NCBI GenBank assembly: GCA_023807065.1
Contig: JAJJLU010004672.1
Span: 1 to 10,530 of the forward strand
DNA length: 10,530 bases
Source of the DNA: Isotricha intestinalis
Lineage: Eukaryota; Ciliophora; Litostomatea; Vestibuliferida; Isotrichidae
Direction: 5' to 3'
The notes beneath the pieces were generated by a model. That model saw only the letters and a program-made list of their open reading frames with translations. It was not told where the DNA came from and did no database searches. Position 1 is the first letter of the stretch. Each line of letters starts with the position of its first letter. Position numbers and translations under genes: made by a program. Below are positions 1 to 5,921 of this stretch, piece by piece.

Positions 1-557
1 CAAAGAGGACCAAATTCTTTAGCAGCAGTTCTTTTAATAATAGGAGTTTCATCATCACATAATTTAAAATAGAGTGATCTTAATTTTTCTTTTTCTTTCC
101 CAGCTTTAGGATAACAAATTCTAACTAAATAACAAGCAGAAACTTTCCATTGAAAAGCATCTTTATTAGAAATATTAAGAATCATTGGAATGACTTCACT
201 TTGAACTTGATCATCACTCAATGAAGGAATTAATTTTCTTAATCCTTCGACTGTACTTTCTCTAACTACAGTTTCTTCACATCCTAGAAGTGATTCGAAT
301 AAAGGTAAAGTATTCATTATTTTTTTTGAATCTAAATATGATTTAAAATGAGGAAGCTCTTCTGATATTGCTAAAAGAACTTCGTCTGCTTCGTTTGGAA
401 TTATTTTTGAAATAAATGGAATGAAGTCTGATACAATTTTATCTGGGGTAAATACTGCCATTATTATTGGGAAACGGTGAATTGCATTAACTTTTATCTG
501 GATGTCGTCGTTTTCTAACTCCTCTTTAAGTAACTCTAATGCACTTGTATCTGACAT
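1..557 (-). CDS. PPP2R1A: PP2A 65-kDa scaffold (A/PR65) subunit, N-terminal part (runs off window)
   Basis: This is the start of the scaffold subunit of protein phosphatase 2A, which holds the catalytic and variable B subunits together in cytosol and nucleus. Reading from the ATG at 557-555 gives 185 residues with no stop; the rest lies beyond base 1. The residues fold naturally into HEAT repeats. Several stretches match the conserved A-subunit pattern: 'DEVLLAISEEL', 'PLFESLLGCEETVVRESTVE', 'WKVSACYLVRICYP' and 'LCDDETPIIKRTAAKEFG', in the same order and spacing as animal PR65 repeats 1 to 5. The ATG is the first in the open frame and sits just after an A-rich leader. Base composition is visibly less A/T-biased than that of the neighbours (codons such as GAG, GAC, ACC, CCA and GTC occur), as expected for a well-expressed housekeeping gene. 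It is divergent from the pseudokinase gene. The symbol is the human orthologue name, used by family resemblance; the family assignment is near certain. Confidence 0.94.
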   Translation of the reverse strand, partial: MSDTSALELLKEELENDDIQIKVNAIHRFPIIMAVFTPDKIVSDFIPFISKIIPNEADEVLLAISEELPHFKSYLDSKKIMNTLPLFESLLGCEETVVRESTVEGLRKLIPSLSDDQVQSEVIPMILNISNKDAFQWKVSACYLVRICYPKAGKEKEKLRSLYFKLCDDETPIIKRTAAKEFGPL

Positions 558-804
558 TTTTTTTTTTTCCTGTTTTTTTATTTAATATGATTTCAGAGAT
601 TAGGGTTTTTTTTAATGGGGTTTTTTTGGATAAATGTTAATTTTTTTTTTTTTTTGAATAATTATGTTCATTAAATAAAAAAAAAAGAATTTGTTCTTAA
701 ATAAACAAAAAATAAATAATTAAAAAATAATATTAATATAGATATATAAATAATTAAAAAATAATATTAATTGAGATATATTAATAATTTAATTTTAATA
801 AAAT
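558..804. promoter_or_regulatory. Divergent intergenic region between PP2A A subunit and pseudokinase
   Basis: These 247 bases separate two divergently transcribed genes and so must hold both start regions. The half next to the PP2A gene carries poly(T) tracts on the plus strand, including an uninterrupted T15 at 641-655, and two G-runs (603-605 and 617-620) that are conspicuous in so A/T-rich a spacer. The half next to the kinase holds a 34-base tandem repeat with TATA-like words (TATATAAATA at 742-751). No individual promoter element can be assigned with confidence, because TATA-like words occur everywhere here by composition. Confidence 0.5.
712..779. repeat. 34-base tandem repeat, two copies, upstream of pseudokinase gene
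   Basis: Copies at 712-745 and 746-779 agree at 32 of 34 positions. The first 26 bases of each (712-737 and 746-771) are identical, and the differences are at 738/772 and 739/773. The second copy ends 25 bases before the kinase ATG at 805. Each copy contains an ATTAAAAAATAATATTAAT core followed by GATATAT. It could be a simple slippage duplication or a doubled promoter element. Confidence 0.8.
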
Positions 805-1887
805 ATGGAAAAAAAATTTGGTGAGTTTGGCTATGAATATAAAGAAAAACTTACAAATAAGGGAATGTCCAATATTTATATATGTGAAAAAGATAATCAT
901 AAATATATAATTAAAGTTCCTTTAATAAACAGCGAAAAAAAAAAAGAGAATATAAAAAAATTACATTCGTTGGTTGGAAAATTAAATGGAGTAAATATAA
1001 TGAAAATAAAGACAATGTTTTCCTCAAATAAATTCTATTTAATAATGGAGAAAAATTATTTCGATTTTGAATTTTTTTTAAATTATTTATTAATAAGAAA
1101 TTTTATTGATGTTTCAATTAATACCTATAAATTTCCTTGGTTATATAATATGAATTCAAATGTGATATGTTTTTTCTTGAGTGAAATGTTTAATGGTTTA
1201 AAAATTTTATATGAACATAATCTTGTACATGGAAATATTCAACCATCAAATTTATTAATTAATAATTCATTTAATTTAAAAATTTCTGATTTTTGTTTAA
1301 TTTCAAAAGCAAAATCAAATTTTGAATTAGAAAATTTAAATTTTTGTTACAATAATATTCGTTACAATAATCATGGAATCGAAAATGATATAATTCTAAA
1401 TTTTGAAGATTGTTTTAAATTAGATTATTATCGAATTGGATTAATTATATATTTTATATTTTTTAGAAATAATCTCATAAAGGAAGATTCAAAAAACACA
1501 ATTGATTGTCGTAAATGTTTCATTGATGCTAGTAATGAAATTTCAAAATCTGAATTTGATGAAAAAGATAAAGAAAATTATATTAAAGGTTCTGAAGAAA
1601 AAAATATTGAAATGAGTCTGGGGTTTAAATTTATTGATAAAAAAATTGGAGAATTGGTAAAACATTTAATTTCAAAAAAAATTTCTGATATTCCTAATAT
1701 ATTTGAAATACTTGATAATGATAGTTTGAATAAATATAAGATAAAAATAAAAAAAATTTATGATATAAATATGAATAAGGATGATGGTGGTAAAAAAGTA
1801 TTTATTGAAAACAGTAAAAAATTATTTATTGAATTTCAAAAACCTGAATATAAAAGAAAAAGAAAAAAATATTTATTGGTTTATTAA
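805..1887 (+). CDS. Protein-kinase-fold protein, probable pseudokinase
   Basis: This 360-residue protein has a single kinase-like domain. The N-lobe has a weak glycine loop (residues 16-25, only G20 kept) and the VAIK-type lysine in 'YIIKVP' (K37). A hinge-like stretch 'KFYLIMEKN' follows near 77-84. The C-lobe has 'LVHGNIQPSNLLI' at 140-152, which aligns with HRDLKPENxLL. The catalytic Asp is Asn144, the following Lys is Gln146, and Asn149 is kept. 'KISDFCLIS' at 159-167 aligns with DFG: Asp162 is present but Gly is Cys164. There is no recognisable APE motif. 'KLDYYRIGLIIYFIFF' (205-220) matches the αF region 'xxDxWSLGxxLYxx', and 'ISDIPNIFEIL' (293-303) resembles the αI end. An acidic/polar insertion (about 226-268) and a basic tail (residues 340-356) flank it. 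ATP binding may survive, but phosphotransfer is doubtful. The next gene starts 65 bases downstream on the same strand. Confidence 0.85.
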   Translation: MEKKFGEFGYEYKEKLTNKGMSNIYICEKDNHKYIIKVPLINSEKKKENIKKLHSLVGKLNGVNIMKIKTMFSSNKFYLIMEKNYFDFEFFLNYLLIRNFIDVSINTYKFPWLYNMNSNVICFFLSEMFNGLKILYEHNLVHGNIQPSNLLINNSFNLKISDFCLISKAKSNFELENLNFCYNNIRYNNHGIENDIILNFEDCFKLDYYRIGLIIYFIFFRNNLIKEDSKNTIDCRKCFIDASNEISKSEFDEKDKENYIKGSEEKNIEMSLGFKFIDKKIGELVKHLISKKISDIPNIFEILDNDSLNKYKIKIKKIYDINMNKDDGGKKVFIENSKKLFIEFQKPEYKRKRKKYLLVY

Positions 1888-1952
1888 CTTTTTTTAAAAT
1901 AAATCATATTTAAAAATATTTTTTTTAATATTAAATCTAAAAAAAAGGTATA

Positions 1953-3866
1953 ATGGAAGAAACAATAAAAAAAATATTAATTTGGGGTGATCCTAATATA
2001 TATAATGAAGAAAATCAACTTTATTCAGAAGAATTAAAAATTTCAAAGAAATTTTTAAAGGAAATAAAACTTTTTACAAATATAAATGATATATTTAAAA
2101 AATTAGAACAAATAAAATTTACTCCAACAATATTAATATTAAGTGGTTATATGTATAAAGAATTTATAAAAAAATACATAAATGATTATAAAAAATATAA
2201 TGTAGTATTAGAGACAATAATATTTACTTCGGATTCAAAGAGATATTTAGAAGAGAATAAAGATAATCCTCAATTAATGATAAATGATAATTTTTTTAAT
2301 AATGGAGGAGTAGTTGATGACTTTTCATTGGTAAAAGATTATATTAAAAGTGAAAAATATAGTAAAAGATCAAGAAAAATTGAAGCTAAAGAAATAAATG
2401 AAGAAGAAGAAGAACAAAATTTAGCTTATGAAGAAACTCCAACTATTAATAAATTAATTCTTCCTATTTTTTTCAATCAATTTATCAATAAAACTAATCC
2501 CGAATCAAATTATTCTTTTTTAAAATATCTTCAAATAAAATTTTTTGAAGATAATGAAGAAACAATTGAATTAATTCTTCCTTTACTCAAATTTAAAGCT
2601 TTACCTAATGAATTATTAATTAAATATTTATTAAGAGCATATTCTTTAAATTCTGTTTTCACAAATGATATGAATAGAAAATTAAAAAGTAATTCTTGTT
2701 TTGAATTTACTCCTCTTTTACAAATATTATTCGAATCTATTAATTTCAAATCAATTAAACCTTATAATGAAAAAAATATTTATTATGGTTCTTTTCTTTC
2801 TCAAAATAGATTAAATTTTCTTTTTAACCATCAAGCTCAAAATTTTCCTTCTATTATTATTTTCACTAGAAAATTTATTACTTTTTCTACTTCAAGAGAA
2901 GAAGAAATTTCAAATTTCAAAGAAGAAAAAAATAAAAAATTTATTAAAGTTTTATATGAAATTGAAAACACAAAAAAAAATGAAGAATTAATATATAATA
3001 TTAATATGAAAGATTATTCTTATTATAACAGCTCAGATGATATTTTAGTTTTTCCTTTTTCTGCATTTGAAATAAAAATGATAGAGACAGTTAAAGAAGA
3101 AATGGGAAAAACATTTTATACCATTAAATTAAATTATTTAGGAACTTATAAAAATCAAATTTTACAAAAAATTGGAAAAAACAAAGTGAATTATCTCATT
3201 GATAAAAACTCAAATTTTTATAAAGAATTAATAAAATATAATAATTCTCTTCAAATATCACAATCTTTATTAGACACATTAAATCCAATAATAAATAATC
3301 CATTAATAAATGAAAATTTATTTTTAAATGAAAAATCAGAAGAAATAAATTATAGTTTATATAGTAAAATAGTAAATTCAAATAAAGAAAAAGAAGAAAT
3401 AAATAAATGGTTAAGTCCAAAATTTAAAAATATAAATTTTGAATTATTATATAGATTAAGTGAAGATGGAAAAGATTTTAATATTTTTCATAAAAAATGT
3501 GATGGATATAATAATAATTTAATTATAATAGAAAGTACAAAAGGAAATAAATTTGGAGCTTTTTGTTTTGAAAAATGGGAAAGTTGTAATATAAAAAAAA
3601 ATTATTGTAATGATGTATTTTTATTTAGATTGGATTTTCCTTATCAAATATTTAAAAATAAATATAATAAAGAAAGTACAGTTTTTAAAAGTAAACAATT
3701 AGGTCCTATTTTAAGTTCTGATTTTTGCTTTAATAAAAATAATATGACTCAATTTATATCAACTGGAAAAGGAGAATATTTAAATAAAAAAGAATTAATT
3801 GAAAATTGTTCTGATAATCTAATTGATGTAAAAGAAATTGAAATTTTCCATGTCATTGGAAATTAA
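1953..3866 (+). CDS. Receiver-like / degenerate ADP-ribosyltransferase-like / TLDc multidomain protein
   Basis: This 637-residue protein has three recognisable parts. (1) Residues 5-130 look like an α/β Rossmann-type region, with β-strands 'KILIWGD', 'TILILSG' and 'LETIIFTSD' and ending in 'GGVVDDFSLVKDYI'. It resembles receiver-like heads found on protist ART proteins. A charged linker (136-160) follows. (2) Residues about 200-395 follow the arginine-specific ART layout: 'LLRAYSLNSVFTNDMNRKL', 'NIYYGSFLS' (the Y-R-G position), 'FITFSTSREEE' (the S-T-S motif, 312-314), 'VLYEIEN' and 'SSDDILVFPFSAFEIK' (the E-x-E position). The Arg is Tyr278 and E-x-E reads S361-D-D363, so activity is doubtful. 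(3) Residues about 484-635 are a TLDc domain: 'LLYRLSEDGKDFNIFHKKCD', 'KFGAFCFEKWES', 'VFLFRLD', 'LGPILSSDFCF' and 'VKEIEIFHV'. TLDc domains are known from oxidation-resistance proteins and V-ATPase regulators. The role of the fusion is unknown. No signal peptide or membrane segment is seen. Confidence 0.82.
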   Translation: MEETIKKILIWGDPNIYNEENQLYSEELKISKKFLKEIKLFTNINDIFKKLEQIKFTPTILILSGYMYKEFIKKYINDYKKYNVVLETIIFTSDSKRYLEENKDNPQLMINDNFFNNGGVVDDFSLVKDYIKSEKYSKRSRKIEAKEINEEEEEQNLAYEETPTINKLILPIFFNQFINKTNPESNYSFLKYLQIKFFEDNEETIELILPLLKFKALPNELLIKYLLRAYSLNSVFTNDMNRKLKSNSCFEFTPLLQILFESINFKSIKPYNEKNIYYGSFLSQNRLNFLFNHQAQNFPSIIIFTRKFITFSTSREEEISNFKEEKNKKFIKVLYEIENTKKNEELIYNINMKDYSYYNSSDDILVFPFSAFEIKMIETVKEEMGKTFYTIKLNYLGTYKNQILQKIGKNKVNYLIDKNSNFYKELIKYNNSLQISQSLLDTLNPIINNPLINENLFLNEKSEEINYSLYSKIVNSNKEKEEINKWLSPKFKNINFELLYRLSEDGKDFNIFHKKCDGYNNNLIIIESTKGNKFGAFCFEKWESCNIKKNYCNDVFLFRLDFPYQIFKNKYNKESTVFKSKQLGPILSSDFCFNKNNMTQFISTGKGEYLNKKELIENCSDNLIDVKEIEIFHVIGN

Positions 3867-3986
3867 ATTATTATTATTCAATTTATTATGTTATAAAAAA
3901 ACAGTTTCAATTAAAAATAAATTAAATAATTTGAAAATCAAACTATTTATATTACATAAATTTTTGATTTTTTTACATTTAATAAT
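3867..3986. other. Convergent 3' spacer
   Basis: These 120 A/T-rich bases lie between the stop codons of two convergent genes, the ART-like/TLDc gene and the DPY-30 gene. They must hold both 3' ends. An AATAAA word occurs at 3916-3921 on the plus strand, but such words are expected by composition. Nothing else is seen. Confidence 0.5.
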
Positions 3987-4233
3987 TTATTTTTCATTTG
4001 AATGTTTCATAAGAAAATCAGCTAAATATTTAATAGGATTTTCAGGTCTTTCTTTAGCAACTTCAGCCATTCCTTGAAGAACTAAAGGAATAACAGTTTT
4101 ATCTAAATAAGCTCTTATTGAAATATTATTTAATTTTTCTTGTTTTCCTTCTTTATTATTTTCTTCTAATGTTTTATCATTAATATATTCTAAATTAATA
4201 TTTGGATCGATCTAATTCATCTTTAATACTCAT
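3987..4233 (-). CDS. DPY-30 domain protein, reading frame interrupted near its 5' end
   Basis: Reading minus-strand frames shows a clear DPY-30 motif ending at the TAA at 3989-3987: 'ISIRAYLDKTVIPLVLQGM' followed by 'AEVAKERPENPIKYLADFL'. This matches the family pattern of two helices, YLD-x-TVxPxLLQGL and AKERPxxPIxxLAxYL. DPY-30 is a small dimerisation/docking module found in COMPASS-type histone H3K4 methyltransferase complexes and on ciliary and radial-spoke proteins. The only upstream ATG (4233-4231) begins 'MSIKDELDRSKY' and then stops; the DPY-30 frame is +1 to it. The frame break coincides with a tandem GATCGATC at 4205-4212. Dropping one GATC unit joins 'MSIKDELD' directly to 'PNINLEYINDK' and gives about 80 residues, close to the usual size. 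Alternatives are a 40-base GT...AG intron (4190-4229) giving a shorter N-terminus starting 'MKYINDK', a +1 frameshift, or a sequence error. The domain call is firm; the start is uncertain. Confidence 0.85.
4205..4212. repeat. Tandem GATC duplication at the DPY-30 frame break
   Basis: GATC is repeated directly (GATCGATC). This is a rare word in sequence this A/T-rich, and it lies exactly between the two reading frames of the DPY-30 gene. A 4-base gain gives the same frame change as the +1 shift that is observed. The same 8-mer is what end-filling and religation of DpnII/MboI fragments produces, so an artefact is possible. Confidence 0.85.
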
Positions 4234-4310
4234 TTTTTTCATTTAAATAATTAATTCTTTTTTACTTTTAAAAAAATTTAAATAATAATTAGCATTTATT
4301 TTCTTTATTT

Positions 4311-5691
4311 TTAATTTGATATTAAATGACTCATTTTTTCATCAATAATAGTAGAAATATATTTTTTACAAGTAGTTGTAAAATTATTTTTTTCTTTTTC
4401 TAATTTTTCATTTTGATTTTTTAATTCCTTTAATAATAAATATAAAAGAATCAATTTGATTTAATAAATCTTGTCTTTCTTTTTGCCATTCTATTTTATC
4501 TTTATTAAAGAGAATATTTAATTGATTAATAGAATTATTAGAACCATCAAAATGATTTTTCATTTTTAAATTAACATCATCTAAATTACTTTTTAAAACA
4601 ATAATAATTTCATTTTTTTTATTTAATTCAATATTATGTTTACTAATTAATTTTTGCATATTTTCATTATCTTTTTGTAATTGAATATTTTCTCTTCTTA
4701 ATTTATCATCTTCTTCTTCTAATTTTAATCTTTCATCAGAAATTTCTTTTGTTAATTTTTGAAATTCTTCACTCATTTTACTATATTTTTCATAATATTT
4801 TTTTTTTTCATTATCAAAATCAGAAAATTTTTTTGTATATTCTTCTATTATTTTGTCTTTTTCTTTTATTGATTTTTCTTTCATTTTATTTTCTCTTTCT
4901 ATTAATTCATTCATTTTTGATTTCTTTAATTCATTAAATTGTCTTTGTAATAATATATTGTTTAATTCATAATCTTCTTTTTTATTTTTCATTTCTTCAA
5001 AACTTTTTTCATATGTTCTTATTTGTTTATCTTTTTCTTCTAATATTTTTTTTAAATCTTCGTTATTTCTTTTTATTATTAAATCATTTTCTTTTTTTAA
5101 TTCTTCTAATTGAGAATATAAAATATTTTCATTTTGATTTTTTGTATTGTTTAATGCAATTTTTAAATTATCATAATTATTTTTTAATCTTAGATTTTCT
5201 TCTTTTAAATTTCTTATTTCTTTTTCTAAATTATTATTATTTACTTTTAATTGTTTATATTTATCATCTAAATTTTTAGCATTCAATTGATGCTCATATT
5301 CATTTTTAATAGAAATTTTTATTTTACTTTCTGATTCAGTTTCATTTGCTTTTTTTAATTCTTTTTCATTTTCAATTTCTTTTTCTAAATTATCTTTTAT
5401 TTCTTCATATTTAGTATTTGCATTTTGTAATTCAACTTCTAATTCTTTTATTCTTTTTAATAAACTATTATTTTCATTTGATTTATTTTTATATCTATCT
5501 TCAAATTCATTTTCTGGTTTCAAATTTAATCCTATATTACGATAAAAATATAAATTTGAATTTTCAAAATCTACTTTTTTATCATAGTCTTTTCTGTTCT
5601 CATTCATTCCTTTAATTTTAGAAGTTGAAATTTGAGTATTTGGAGTGTAATTAAAATTTGATGTTGTATTGAAAGTATAACTTGTTTTCAT
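4311..5691 (-). CDS. Long coiled-coil protein, with a +1 frame break near the C-terminus
   Basis: The frame from the ATG at 5691-5689 gives 427 residues and stops at a TGA (4410-4408). Residues 1-45 are Ser/Thr/Asn-rich ('TSYTFNTTSNFNYTPNTQIS') and probably unstructured. From about residue 70 to 415 the protein is almost wholly Glu/Lys/Asn/Leu with heptad spacing, a long coiled coil of the filament, basal-body or tether type. Near the end the frame degenerates ('FIIKGIKKSK'). Meanwhile the +1 frame, open from about 4459, reads 'YLLLKELKNQNEKLEKEK' and then 'TTTCKKYISTIIDEKMSHL', ending at a TAA (4313-4311). The coiled coil evidently continues in that frame, adding roughly 45 residues. No GT donor exists on the minus strand between 4410 and 4490, so an intron does not explain the break. 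The remaining options are a sequence indel or a frameshift. No family can be named. It lies 77 bases upstream of the DPY-30 gene and on the same strand. Confidence 0.8.
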
Positions 5692-5921
5692 TTTTTTATT
5701 TTAAATTATTCTTTTATATATTATATTAGATTATATATTAAATTTTAAATTTTTAATTTTGTTTTTTTATAATTAATCTAATATAACATTTTACTTATTC
5801 ATTGGTGATTATTACTTCCAAATAAGATATATCTTTTCATAAATTTCATGAATAATAATTATTTAAAAAAATAAGTATTCATAACTATATAAATAATAAC
5901 AAACAAATATTTTTTGGAAAA
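5692..5921 (-). promoter_or_regulatory. Spacer between MORN gene 3' end and coiled-coil gene start
   Basis: These 230 bases are nearly pure A/T. They should contain the MORN gene's 3' end and the coiled-coil gene's promoter, since both lie on the minus strand. The first bases upstream of the coiled-coil ATG are a run of A on the minus strand, as at several other starts here. I see no open frame, hairpin or RNA gene. Confidence 0.45.

Noticed and set aside
603..627. Telomere-like G4T4-type sequence
   Set aside because: There are only two irregular G/T runs of different length, in the middle of a normal divergent spacer between genes; this is not a repeat array or a chromosome end.
2531..3420. 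Minus-strand open frames inside the ART-like/TLDc gene
   Set aside because: They are opposite a gene with recognisable ART-like and TLDc motifs, and they have no motif of their own.
3916..3921. AATAAA polyadenylation signal after the ART-like/TLDc gene
   Set aside because: The hexamer occurs many times across the window by base composition, so position alone cannot support it.
3838..4077. Plus-strand open frame of 79 codons overlapping the ART-like/TLDc gene's end
   Set aside because: It overlaps the TLDc C-terminus in another frame, then runs antisense through the DPY-30 domain. Its residues are low-complexity Leu/Ile/Lys with no family resemblance.
4408..4410. TGA as a sense codon in the coiled-coil gene
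   Set aside because: Reading through the TGA in the same frame gives no coiled-coil continuation. The continuation lies in the +1 frame, and the other clean genes contain no in-frame TGA.
4749..5615. Several plus-strand open frames made mostly of Phe, Leu, Ile and Tyr
   Set aside because: They are the complement of Glu/Lys/Asn-rich coiled-coil codons. They are mirror images of the real minus-strand gene, not membrane proteins.
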